A DNA stretch of 10,098 nucleotides from Deinococcales bacterium (GCA_025359705.1 JANYFS010000102.1:1-10098); one strand, 5' to 3'; shown: positions 1-6,642, numbered from the stretch's first letter. Numbers and translations: made by a program. Notes: generated by a model from the letters alone, not told the origin.

Positions 1-757
1 CAAAGGTTTTGATTACATCCTTGAGGTAAAACAATAAAAAAGGCTGAATAGCCCAGCGTCCTGTTTCGGTAAAGGCTCGAGTGAGAAACACCCACCGAAA
101 GTCTCGGTATTCAGGTTTAAGATAGTCTTTGAGATCCAGAAGTTCGCTCGAGGAGATTTTAGTTTTGGCTTTGGGTTCTTTGACACTGAGCAAAGTAATG
201 GTAGTGCAGATCAGTAAAACTGCAATTACAATGGCGTACTGGCTACCTCTATTAGTAGCGATGGTAAAAGCGGCTACTCCACCCGCTACTTGGCTAAATA
301 GTTGAAAAAATCCCATCACCCCACTGGCGCGGCCCCGATCCGATTCGGGAACCACATCAGGAACCAAAGCAGTATAAGGACTCGAGGCCAGCGAGTTACC
401 CAATTGCACCACAAGATAAGAAACAAAATAAAGCACATAGTTGGGGGCCAACAACATACCCAACAAGCCTAAAACATTGATCAGGGTTCCATAAATCAAG
501 AAAGGCATCCGCTTACCCAATTTATCCGACCAAATTCCTAAAAAGGGCGGCAAGATCAGTGGAATGAGGGCCGGTAAGCCTTGCAAAAACCCTAAATAAA
601 CCCCTTTATCTTTTTCGCCTACCAAATGGGCCACATCTGCGGGCATAAGCAAAGGTATTAAAAAAAACCAATGAAATGAAAAGCCAAACCAGTAACTCGA
701 GAGGGCAAAATAGCGCGATAGGGGCACTCGAGTTTTAACGAGGGCTTGGGGGTTCAT
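1..757 (-). CDS. MFS transporter, 3' end cut by the window edge
   Basis: Reading down from an ATG at 757 gives 252 codons that stay open to the left edge, so the C-terminal half lies outside. This is a major facilitator superfamily membrane transporter that moves a small solute across the inner membrane; the substrate cannot be told. Hydrophobic segments lie near residues 15-39, 54-75, 84-104, 106-128, 145-168 and 173-192, giving the six helices of the first half. A charged loop near 193-220 is the usual central loop. The loop 2/3 signature GIWSDKLGKR (74-83) is a clear MFS motif A. PDVVPESDRGRASG (133-146) resembles the glycoside/sugar-type branch of the family. The start overlaps the stop of the upstream acetyltransferase gene as ATGA, which suggests coupled translation from one mRNA. 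CTCGAG is less frequent here than in the other genes. Family assignment is sure; substrate is unknown. Confidence 0.9.
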   Translation of the reverse strand, partial: MNPQALVKTRVPLSRYFALSSYWFGFSFHWFFLIPLLMPADVAHLVGEKDKGVYLGFLQGLPALIPLILPPFLGIWSDKLGKRMPFLIYGTLINVLGLLGMLLAPNYVLYFVSYLVVQLGNSLASSPYTALVPDVVPESDRGRASGVMGFFQLFSQVAGGVAAFTIATNRGSQYAIVIAVLLICTTITLLSVKEPKAKTKISSSELLDLKDYLKPEYRDFRWVFLTRAFTETGRWAIQPFLLFYLKDVIKTF

Positions 758-1278
758 TTCAGAGCGGCTCGTTCGTTAAATCCACCTGGCTCGAGGGTAT
801 CGGGAGCTAAATCGGCGGGTCTGCCCAGCGATTTGGCGTACCAAAACATCAAGGGACGGGCATCTCTGGCAAAGTGGTAGCCCAAACGCACCCAAAACTG
901 TTCACTCGAGCGGTCTGCGGCGTAAACCCCCGCCAAAAGTTGGGTGTAGCGCCCCTGCAATTCCGCCTCGAGCGCGTGAATTGCCGCCCGACCATAGCCC
1001 AAACCCCGCAAATGGTCGGGAACCAACACCAAATTGATGGTGGTATCACCCTTTTTGGGATAATCAAATTTGTAATCCAGATAACCCACACACTCGAGAT
1101 CTTTAAACAACAGCTCCAGACGGCGGCGCTCGTCTTGCAGGGCGTGAACAATGTCGGTGCTGACTTCTTGCAGGGTGGGATGGGTAGCACTAATCGATTT
1201 AAAATAATTGGGGGAATCCAAAAAAAGTTTATACAATAGCGAAGCATCGAGAATATGGATGGGTCTACGGGTGAGCAT
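754..1278 (-). CDS. GNAT-family N-acetyltransferase
   Basis: A 174-residue protein of the GCN5-related N-acetyltransferase fold, which moves an acetyl group from acetyl-CoA to an amine; the acceptor is unknown. The acetyl-CoA pyrophosphate loop (motif A) is at residues 84-100, with the core RGLGYG at 91-96 after the beta strand INLVLVP. The motif-B pattern SEQFWVRLGY at 125-134 follows. A longer open frame reaches back to 1407, but the ATG at 1278 is the likely start because AGGAGGG lies seven bases upstream and the extra 43 residues look unrelated to the fold. It is first in an operon with the MFS gene, sharing ATGA at 754-757. It diverges from the dus gene, with about 113 bp between them to hold both promoters. 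The pairing could mean modification plus transport of the same compound, but that is only inference. Confidence 0.85.
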   Translation of the reverse strand: MLTRRPIHILDASLLYKLFLDSPNYFKSISATHPTLQEVSTDIVHALQDERRRLELLFKDLECVGYLDYKFDYPKKGDTTINLVLVPDHLRGLGYGRAAIHALEAELQGRYTQLLAGVYAADRSSEQFWVRLGYHFARDARPLMFWYAKSLGRPADLAPDTLEPGGFNERAALK

Positions 1279-1285
1279 TAAAAAT

Positions 1286-1292
1286 CCCTCCT
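1286..1292 (-). promoter_or_regulatory. Ribosome binding site fixing the acetyltransferase start
   Basis: On the minus strand this reads AGGAGGG, a near-perfect Shine-Dalgarno sequence, with a seven-base AT-rich spacer to the ATG at 1278. It argues against the longer open frame that begins at 1407. Confidence 0.8.
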
Positions 1293-1391
1293 GCCGAATT
1301 TGAAAACTGAACCACTCATCGTAGAATGGTTCTATGATGTCCCCCTGAGATTCCCCAACCTTGGACTCTAGTATGAAGGATTTTTTAAGAT

Positions 1392-2360
1392 TTGAATAGC
1401 ACCACACCCAACATGCCCCAAGCCCTGCTCAAACCCACTTCCTACCTCGAGCGACTGCAACACCCAGGCGCGGTCTTGGCTCCTATGGCGGGGTATAGCG
1501 ATGCACCTTTTCGTCAACTCGCACGGCGTTACGGCGCACTTTGGGCAGTTTCGGAAATGCTCAGTGCAAGGGGGGTACTGGAGGGGGGAAGTAAAACGCT
1601 CGAGCTGGGGCAGCCTTACCCTGGCGAGGATCATTTGGTAATTCAGTTGTTTGGGGCGGATTCCCTCGAGGTTGGAGCCGCCGCCGCCGAGGTGGAGCGG
1701 TTGTACCAACCCCAAGGACTCGAGCTGAATATGGGTTGCCCCGTTCCCAAAATGCGCGGGCGGGGCGGCTCGTGTTTGCTGCAAACCCCCGAGCTGGCGG
1801 CGGAAATCGTCTCGAGCATGGTGCGGCACACGAATGTCCCGATCAGTGCCAAAATGCGTTTGGGTTGGGATACCAACCGTGCGCTGGAAATTGCCTTGGC
1901 CCTCGAGGGGGCGGGGGCGGCCTTGGTCACGGTGCATGGTCGCACCAAAGCGCAGCGCTATGAAGGCAAAGCTGATTGGGACGCGGTGGGGGCGGTGGCC
2001 TCGAGCCTAAAAATTCCCGTATTGCTTTCGGGGGATGTATGCAGCGTACAAGACGCTCGAGCGGCACTTGCGCTGGGGGTAGCAGGGGTGATGGTGGGGC
2101 GGGGCGCGGTGGGAAATCCCTTCTTGTTCCGCGAAATCGCAGGCGGCAAGCCCGCAACTCCGCTCGAGCGGCTGAAGGTGGCCTTGGAACACGCCGAGTT
2201 AAATGTGGAGTGGTACGGCGAACTGCGCGGTTTGCGGCAGTTGCGAAAGGTTTTGATCGGCTATGTTGCGGACTTTCCCGATTTGGTGGAACAGGTTAAG
2301 CGGATTGATACCCTCGAGGAGTTGCGGGTGAAGATTGAGGGCGAGCGAGCGGAAGGGTAA
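1392..2360 (+). CDS. dus: tRNA-dihydrouridine synthase
   Basis: An FMN enzyme of about 320 residues that uses NADPH to reduce uridine to dihydrouridine in tRNA D-loops. Numbered from the TTG at 1392, the N-terminal strand LAPMAGYSDAPFR (29-41) is the usual start of the TIM barrel. ELNMGCPVPK (111-120) holds the catalytic cysteine C116. SAKMRLGW (152-159) supplies the flavin-contacting lysine K154, and VHGRTKAQRY (181-190) supplies H182 and R184. VGRGAVGNPFLF (235-246) is the phosphate-binding loop. It is closer to the DusB/NifR3 type than to the DusA-like Thermus enzyme I remember. The stretch after C116 (MRGRGGSCLL) looks one residue shorter than the common VxKxGxGSxLL form. The start is uncertain: TTG at 1392 or ATG at 1413, neither with a good ribosome binding site. 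It appears to be a single-gene unit. The family is certain; the target uridine is not known. Confidence 0.93.
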   Translation: MNSTTPNMPQALLKPTSYLERLQHPGAVLAPMAGYSDAPFRQLARRYGALWAVSEMLSARGVLEGGSKTLELGQPYPGEDHLVIQLFGADSLEVGAAAAEVERLYQPQGLELNMGCPVPKMRGRGGSCLLQTPELAAEIVSSMVRHTNVPISAKMRLGWDTNRALEIALALEGAGAALVTVHGRTKAQRYEGKADWDAVGAVASSLKIPVLLSGDVCSVQDARAALALGVAGVMVGRGAVGNPFLFREIAGGKPATPLERLKVALEHAELNVEWYGELRGLRQLRKVLIGYVADFPDLVEQVKRIDTLEELRVKIEGERAEG

Positions 2361-2458
2361 AACGCCAGTCAAAAACTCCCCTCGAGCCAAGCAATCTTTT
2401 TCTTACCGTCTTGGACAAAGCGGCACCTATCGGGCCTGTCCGCCTCTTACCCTCAGTC
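2361..2458. other. Gap between converging dus and dynamin-like genes
   Basis: These 98 bp lie between two converging genes, so transcription should end here from both sides. I see one CTCGAG and a loose GGACA/TGTCC inverted repeat with a long imperfect loop, but no hairpin followed by a T run on either strand. No terminator is called. Confidence 0.5.
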
Positions 2459-4183
2459 CTACATCCCCTCGAGCCGCCGCCCCACCTCCTGCCCCACCTG
2501 CTCCACTCGAGCCTGTAGTGCTTTGGTTTGGGCTTCGGCCTGCTGAAGTTTGTCCCGCTCGAGGCTGATAAAACGGGTAAAGGGGGCCAAAGTGTCGCGC
2601 AGACGGGCATCGGCTTTGTCTTGCTCGTTGGTGTATTCGCGGCGAATCAGGGTGTGCAAGGTTTGCTTGGTTTCGATAATGCGTTCCCGAATTTGGCGAA
2701 TGGCGCTCGAGCGGCGCATCGGCAGCACCAAAGCCCCCACCCCTGTCAGCACCAAGCCTGCGGTAATGCCGGTAATATCCAGCGCAGTGGTGGAAACGAG
2801 AGCCACGGTCAGCGCACCCAAACCCACCCCACCCGCTGCGGTCAGGCTCGAGGTGAGCAGTGCGCCTTGTACACCCGAAACAAAACCCTTGGCATAGTCT
2901 TCACGGGTGCTGCTCGAGACGTGTTGCTCGGCTTTGTCGGAGATATTGGCGATCAGGCTGTTGCGGTCATATTGGAAACGGGTTTGGGCCAAATGGGTTT
3001 CTTGGCGGCCTTTCAAAAAGCGCTGTACATCCTCCCAGAACTGCAAATTGCGCTCCACAAAACGGTCTACGGTGGCCCCCAAAGTCTCCTCGAGGCGAAC
3101 CGGCAAATCCCCCACTGCAAGGCGCTCGAACTCTTGCTCCAGCTCTTTGCCTCTCAGCAACTCGAGCAGTTTACGAAAACGCATTTTGTCCTCGATAAAG
3201 GCAATGGCCCGCTTGGAAAAGTCCTCGAGGTGTGCGTCTATTTTGAGCAATTGCCTGGAGAGTTCGCCGTCCATATCTAGCGTATGAATTTTTTGTTGTC
3301 CCTCGAGGTTTGCCAACAGTTCCAGATCTTCGCCCAGCACCTTTCGGGCCTGATCCACCCGCTCAAGTTCGCCGCCCAACAGTTGCCGCGAAACATGTAG
3401 GGGATTCTCCAGCTTTAAACGTACCCGTTCCCGCTCGCCCAGACGCGACTCGAGGGCTTCTTTAAACTGCCCAAAACCCACGTCCCCCCCACTTTTTTGA
3501 TTGCGAACTTGGTTGCGGGCGCTGAGCAAATACACTGGTGGAGCCAAACCCAACACCGCTCGGGCATGGGTCTCTACAAAATTTTTCACCTCGAGCCGAG
3601 CCGCGTCGTTTTCCAGCAGATCGGCCTTGTTGATGATCATCATCACATTTTTGCCCCAGCGCTTTGCCAGCTCGAGGAATTGGCGTTCAGATTCGGAAAA
3701 AGGGCGGTCGGCACTGGTCAAAAACAGCAGCAAATCCGCGCGGGGTAAAAAGCCTTCGGTGAGTGCTTGGTGGCGGCGAATCACCGCGTTGGTACCTGGG
3801 GTATCCACCAAAGCCAAGTTTTCCAGCAGCGGCAAATTCACCTCGAGCCGCACCACATAGGGGTCATCGGTGGGGTGTTGCTTACCCGATGCATCCCCTG
3901 TTTCGTTACCTTTGACCAAAACATAAATGCGGTCTGTGGTCGGAGTCACCCCCTCGGCAAGCAGGTTTTGCTCGAGCAGCGCGTTTAAAAAGCTACTTTT
4001 GCCCGCATTAAATTCGCCCACCACCACCAGCAAAAAGGTTTCATCCAAGCCAGCCAGTGCGGTTTGAATATGGCTCAGTACATCAAAAGGTGCGCCACGC
4101 GCGGTCAAAAAAGCTTGAATATCGGCAAGCAAAGTGCGCTCGAGGGCCAATTGTTCTTGCACCACAGGTTGAATTAGCGCCAT
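2459..4183 (-). CDS. Bacterial dynamin-like GTPase
   Basis: A 574-residue large GTPase of the dynamin superfamily, which binds lipid membranes and reshapes or fuses them using GTP. The GTPase domain has all signatures: P-loop GEFNAGKSS (56-64), switch-I threonines in TPTTDR (80-85), DTPG (127-130) and NKAD (185-188). A helical stalk of about 240 residues, rich in charged heptad-like stretches, follows. A glycine-rich hydrophobic hairpin (about 436-488) forms two membrane-inserting helices, like the paddle of cyanobacterial BDLP. A basic patch (PMRRSS) and a C-terminal coiled coil (about 495-570) close the protein. It is shorter than Nostoc BDLP, about 690 residues as I recall, but complete. 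The ATG at 4183 has only a weak TTAGG upstream. No second dynamin gene is adjacent, though bacterial dynamins often come in pairs. Roles in membrane stress or division are known for the family; its role here is open. Confidence 0.92.
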   Translation of the reverse strand: MALIQPVVQEQLALERTLLADIQAFLTARGAPFDVLSHIQTALAGLDETFLLVVVGEFNAGKSSFLNALLEQNLLAEGVTPTTDRIYVLVKGNETGDASGKQHPTDDPYVVRLEVNLPLLENLALVDTPGTNAVIRRHQALTEGFLPRADLLLFLTSADRPFSESERQFLELAKRWGKNVMMIINKADLLENDAARLEVKNFVETHARAVLGLAPPVYLLSARNQVRNQKSGGDVGFGQFKEALESRLGERERVRLKLENPLHVSRQLLGGELERVDQARKVLGEDLELLANLEGQQKIHTLDMDGELSRQLLKIDAHLEDFSKRAIAFIEDKMRFRKLLELLRGKELEQEFERLAVGDLPVRLEETLGATVDRFVERNLQFWEDVQRFLKGRQETHLAQTRFQYDRNSLIANISDKAEQHVSSSTREDYAKGFVSGVQGALLTSSLTAAGGVGLGALTVALVSTTALDITGITAGLVLTGVGALVLPMRRSSAIRQIRERIIETKQTLHTLIRREYTNEQDKADARLRDTLAPFTRFISLERDKLQQAEAQTKALQARVEQVGQEVGRRLEGM

Positions 4184-4227
4184 GCGCTGCCTAAGTTGGG
4201 TAACTTTTCAGATTGAAACATCTTTAT

Positions 4228-4256
4228 ATTGTACGAATTCATTTGCGTTTCGGCAG
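4228..4256 (-). promoter_or_regulatory. Possible promoter of the dynamin-like gene
   Basis: On the minus strand a TACAAT -10 box (4228-4233) lies 17 bases from a poor -35 box CTGCCG (4251-4256). It would give a leader of about 38 bases before the ATG at 4183. The -10 box is good and the -35 box is weak. Confidence 0.35.
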
Positions 4257-4342
4257 GATATAAACCGCAGCAGACACTATGTTGAATATTGGACTCGGTA
4301 AAAACTTGTCAGATTCTTGTAAGCGTTTTCAGAGTAAAGTTT

Positions 4343-4362
4343 TTTTACCTAATTTTACCTAA
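4343..4362 (+). repeat. Exact 10-bp tandem repeat, two copies
   Basis: TTTTACCTAA occurs twice head to tail, about 140 bases before the DUF4388 start codon. It is followed by a short palindrome GGTTGAACC (4365-4373). It could be a protein binding site or a slippage product. Confidence 0.7.
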
Positions 4363-4483
4363 GCGGTTGAACCTAGCAAACCAGCACAAGAACGCGCTTC
4401 AAATCCTTTCACTACCTTCGTCGCACCCCACATCTGGTCATTATTCGGTTGTTTACGCTTACAACTTCCACCCCAAGATACCC

Positions 4484-4490
4484 AAGGAGA
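4484..4490 (+). promoter_or_regulatory. Ribosome binding site fixing the DUF4388 start
   Basis: AAGGAGA lies eight bases before the ATG at 4499. It makes the 113-residue product more likely than the longer frame from the TTG at 4289. Confidence 0.8.
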
Positions 4491-4498
4491 AACCCACC

Positions 4499-4840
4499 AT
4501 GCTCGAAGGACACCTCGCCGCTCTGCCCCTAAGTGATTTGCTCATTTTGCTCCAACGCCAAAGCGGAATCCTAGAAATTACCACCGAATATGGCAACGCC
4601 AATTTGTGCATCGCCAACGGACACCTGATTTCAATCATCTCCAAGGGCATGGTCTATAGCCCAAATCAAGCGGTGGAAGCCTTAACCCCCATGATGGATC
4701 TCAACGGACAATTTCGCTTTCGTGCAGCAAGCCTGAAAGTGACTGGCAAAACGTTTCCCCTCGAGGAGTTGTCTTTGCGTTTGGCGGTAGCCGTAGATCA
4801 AATGACATTATCCTTATCTGTTGAAATGATGTCCGCTTGA
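4499..4840 (+). CDS. Small DUF4388 domain protein
   Basis: A 113-residue protein made almost entirely of one DUF4388 domain. The pattern is typical: MLEGHLAALPLSDLLILLQ at the N-terminus, the short strand SGILEIT, a glycine turn before NLCIANGHLISI, a helix containing QAVEALTPM, and the closing strand GQFRFR near residue 78. In Deinococcota, cyanobacteria and myxobacteria this domain stands alone or next to response-regulator or GTPase-linked modules, and is thought to mediate protein-protein contacts in signalling; no enzyme activity is known. There are no catalytic motifs, signal peptide or membrane segments. It diverges from the dynamin-like gene across a long leader, and a hairpin lies about 160 bp after its stop. 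Only one of its three Leu-Glu pairs is CTCGAG, unlike neighbouring genes, which may mark a different history. The domain call is good; the function is unknown. Confidence 0.8.
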   Translation: MLEGHLAALPLSDLLILLQRQSGILEITTEYGNANLCIANGHLISIISKGMVYSPNQAVEALTPMMDLNGQFRFRAASLKVTGKTFPLEELSLRLAVAVDQMTLSLSVEMMSA

Positions 4841-5003
4841 AGTACATGGGTTTGGCGCTATCTAAAGTTTATTGAATTGAAATAAAATCCCGAAATAAAA
4901 TAAGTAAATGAGTAAAAAGAGAAGTTGCTGTACTTTTCTGGCTCGAGGGGGATATTATTACACCTAAACACATCAGATACACCGCAAAATACGAAACACA
5001 AGA

Positions 5004-5033
5004 ATTTAGGGTCGCAAGTGAGCGACCCTAAAT
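5004..5033. terminator. Strong hairpin, possible bidirectional terminator
   Basis: ATTTAGGGTCGC and its exact reverse complement GCGACCCTAAAT flank a six-base loop AAGTGA, giving a 12-bp perfect stem. The plus strand continues with a short CTTTTG rather than a long T run, and the minus strand with TCTTGTG. Lying between the converging DUF4388 and aminotransferase genes, it could end transcription from both. It is 163 bp past the DUF4388 stop and 334 bp past the aminotransferase stop, so another structured role is possible. Confidence 0.55.
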
Positions 5034-5054
5034 CTTTTGAATACGCTTTTAGAT

Positions 5055-5260
5055 CATTTGTTAGAACAATAAACGGATTCGCCGTATTTTGGGAATGATG
5101 TATTTTGGGGAATTGTTTTTCAAGATTTCTCGAATTAGTGTATACCCCGTAGTCCTTCGGGAACAACCCCTACGAATAATGGATACAAATAATGATGAAT
5201 ACAAATCCACTCATTATTTAGACAAATGCTCTAAAGCATTTTCTGGAACAATGAACGGAT
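5055..5260 (+). repeat. Imperfect 24-bp direct repeat, two copies 182 bp apart
   Basis: Positions 5055-5078 and 5237-5260 match at 20 of 24 bases, sharing the core GAACAAT(A/G)AACGGAT. A shorter, weaker relative, AACGAAAAACGGAT, lies at 5323-5336. GGATTCGCC (near 5075) and GGGTTCGCC (near 5281) may belong to the same old duplication. Confidence 0.5.
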
Positions 5261-5367
5261 CAATCACGCAACTAAAAATAGGGTTCGCCCGTTTGAAAAA
5301 CGATCTTTGTGATCATGCACTTAACGAAAAACGGATAACTACTCTATATTCTTATATTTTGACGTTT

Positions 5368-6561
5368 TTACTTACCCTCGAGCGCCTGATGCAACACGTT
5401 ACCCAAGCGCTCAATCCCATCTTTAATTTGCTCGAGGCTGGCGTGTGAAAAGTTGAGACGCAGGGTATTTTGACCCGTACCATCGGCAAAAAAGGGCGTA
5501 CCCGGTACAAAAGCCACATTTTGCTCGACGGCTTTGGTAAAAATCTCGAGCGAATTCATATGCTCTGGAAGGGTGACCCACACAAACATGCCGCCTTGGG
5601 GCCGCACCCAGTGCAAGCCTTTGGGGAAATGCCTGTCCATCGCCTCGAGCATTGTGTTGCAGCGCTCGCCATATAGCTCGGAGATAAATACACTGTGCTG
5701 CTCGAGGAAACCGTCTTTTAGTGCTTCGTAGGCGATCATTTGCACAAAGGTGGTGGTGTGCAAATCGGCGGCTTGTTTGGCTTGTACCAGTTTAGAAATC
5801 AGGCTTTTTTCAGCCACGATAAAAGCCAAACGGAAGCCTGGGGCCAAGGTTTTGGAAAAAGTGCCAACGTATAAGGTGTTGTCGGGAGCATAGCTATACA
5901 AATTGGGCAATTCCTCGCCCCAAAAGCGCAAACCCCAGTAGGCATCATCTTCGATGAGGGGAATACCATATTTTTCAGCCATTTTTGCCAAAGGTGCGCG
6001 GCGTGCTTCGTCCAGCAAAATGCCGCTGGGATTTTGATAGTTGGGCAGCAAATAGGCCATTTTGGGATTTTGCTTCAGTGCGGCCTCAAATTCCTCGAGC
6101 ATAATGCCGTGGTCGTCCATTTCCATACTCAAATATTGGGCTTGATAGGCGTTGAAGGCTTGCAAAGCCCCCAAATAAGTGGGCCGCTCGAGGGCTACAA
6201 AATCGCCAGGATCAAGAAAGATTTTGCCAATCAGATCCAGCGCCTGCTGTGAACCCGAGGTGATCAGTACCTGGTCGGGATCGACTTTGCAGCGCCCACC
6301 TTGCGAAACTCGAGCGGCAATCCATTCGCGCAGTGGGCCAAAACCTTCGGTGGGGCCGTACTGCAAAGTGGCGGTTCCGTAGGTATCCATTGCACTTTGA
6401 GTCGCTTGGCGGATGCGCTCCATTGGGAAAGCATCGGGCGAAGGCAAACCCCCTGCAAAGGAAATAATTTCGGGCTTGAGGGTTAATTTGAGGATTTCAC
6501 GAATCACCGAAGGGGCGATATGAGCGCTTCTTTGAGCATAGTTCCACGTTTTGGTGATCAT
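5368..6561 (-). CDS. LysN-like PLP-dependent aminotransferase
   Basis: A 397-residue fold-type I aminotransferase close to Thermus LysN (2-aminoadipate aminotransferase), which moves amino groups between amino acids and 2-oxo acids with pyridoxal phosphate in the cytoplasm. Numbered from the ATG at 6561, SFAGGLPSPDAFP (34-46) is the family's substrate-loop signature. TSGSQQALDL (101-110) binds the cofactor phosphate. N177 (in NYQNPSG) and D206/Y208 (in EDDAY) hold the PLP ring. K237 in GTFSKTLAPGFR is the Schiff-base lysine, and R369 in NTLRLNF binds the substrate carboxylate. The stretch QNVAFVPGTPFFADG (347-361) is almost diagnostic for the LysN branch. A frame 17 codons longer exists, but AGGAGA just before 6561 marks the start. 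Length and all key residues are intact. The true substrate (2-oxoadipate, branched-chain or aromatic) cannot be told; no lysine-pathway genes are adjacent, so the symbol is left blank. Confidence 0.9.
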   Translation of the reverse strand: MITKTWNYAQRSAHIAPSVIREILKLTLKPEIISFAGGLPSPDAFPMERIRQATQSAMDTYGTATLQYGPTEGFGPLREWIAARVSQGGRCKVDPDQVLITSGSQQALDLIGKIFLDPGDFVALERPTYLGALQAFNAYQAQYLSMEMDDHGIMLEEFEAALKQNPKMAYLLPNYQNPSGILLDEARRAPLAKMAEKYGIPLIEDDAYWGLRFWGEELPNLYSYAPDNTLYVGTFSKTLAPGFRLAFIVAEKSLISKLVQAKQAADLHTTTFVQMIAYEALKDGFLEQHSVFISELYGERCNTMLEAMDRHFPKGLHWVRPQGGMFVWVTLPEHMNSLEIFTKAVEQNVAFVPGTPFFADGTGQNTLRLNFSHASLEQIKDGIERLGNVLHQALEGK

Positions 6562-6565
6562 GGTT

Positions 6566-6571
6566 TCTCCT
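6566..6571 (-). promoter_or_regulatory. Ribosome binding site fixing the aminotransferase start
   Basis: On the minus strand this reads AGGAGA (within TAGGAGA), four bases before the ATG at 6561. It supports the 397-residue product over the frame starting at 6612. Confidence 0.75.
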
Positions 6572-6596
6572 AAAGTCGAAAGGTTAAATACACCCC

Positions 6597-6626
6597 CATA
6601 TAGCGGATGCAATAATATACAGTCAT
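6597..6626 (-). promoter_or_regulatory. Possible aminotransferase promoter
   Basis: On the minus strand ATGACT (6621-6626) and TATATG (6597-6602) are spaced by 18 bases and would start the mRNA about 30 bases before the ATG. An alternative -10 box, TATATT at 6614-6619, would place the -35 region inside the adjacent palindrome. Both are imperfect. Confidence 0.3.
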
Positions 6627-6642
6627 CCTAACAAGTGTTAGG
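6627..6642. promoter_or_regulatory. Perfect 16-bp palindrome, probable operator
   Basis: CCTAACA and TGTTAGG form an exact inverted repeat around a two-base centre AG. The shape is typical of a dimeric repressor or activator site. It abuts or overlaps the likely -35 region of the aminotransferase promoter, in the gap shared with the divergent HAD gene. I saw no second copy in the window and cannot name the protein that binds it. Confidence 0.6.

Larger units (their letters stand above)
4184..4498. other. Divergent leader region with small repeats
   Basis: This 315-bp gap between the dynamin-like gene and the DUF4388 gene holds no CTCGAG. It contains a TACAAT box for the minus-strand gene, an exact tandem repeat of TTTTACCTAA at 4343-4362, and an exact 10-bp inverted pair TTGTAAGCGT (4317-4326) / ACGCTTACAA (4455-4464). 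A TATAAA at 4259-4264 lacks a matching -35 box. An open frame runs through it in phase with the DUF4388 gene from a TTG at 4289, but it has no ribosome binding site and no recognisable domain, so I treat it as untranslated. Confidence 0.5.
4841..5367. other. AT-rich stretch without a convincing gene
   Basis: These 527 bp between converging genes are clearly richer in A and T than the rest and hold only one CTCGAG (4942-4947). Short open frames exist on both strands, but none has a ribosome binding site, a recognisable domain or codon use like the neighbours. The stretch holds a strong hairpin at 5004-5033, a repeated GTATTTTGGG (5084-5093 and 5100-5109), an imperfect 24-bp direct repeat (5055-5078 and 5237-5260), and a 9-bp inverted repeat AAATAATGA / TCATTATTT (5187-5195, 5211-5219). 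It may be decayed acquired DNA or a non-coding element. Confidence 0.55.

Noticed and set aside
1373..1398. Eight-codon leader peptide frame before dus (MKDFLRFE)
   Set aside because: It has no ribosome binding site and no repeated regulatory codons, and such short frames arise easily by chance.
1279..1407. 43-residue N-terminal extension of the acetyltransferase
   Set aside because: A near-perfect ribosome binding site precedes the internal ATG, and the extension would cover the space needed for divergent promoters.
2361..2458. Terminator between dus and the dynamin-like gene
   Set aside because: The GGACA/TGTCC repeat has a long imperfect loop and no T run on either strand.
4289..4498. 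70-residue N-terminal extension of the DUF4388 protein from a TTG
   Set aside because: No ribosome binding site at the TTG, no recognisable domain, and AAGGAGA sits directly before the ATG at 4499.
4858..5166. 102-codon minus-strand open frame in the AT-rich gap
   Set aside because: It runs across the strong hairpin, is biased to Phe/Ser/Asn as expected of AT-rich non-coding DNA, has no domain, and has no ribosome binding site.
5148..5174. CGTAG/CTACG hairpin with an inner TTCG loop
   Set aside because: The outer stem is only five pairs with unpaired bases inside, so it is weak evidence for an RNA structure.
5089..5448. 119-codon plus-strand open frame
   Set aside because: Its last third is the antisense of the aminotransferase 3' end, and the rest has no domain or ribosome binding site.
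6562..6612. 17-residue extension of the aminotransferase
   Set aside because: It contains the AGGAGA site and possible promoter, and LysN-type proteins start near the chosen ATG.
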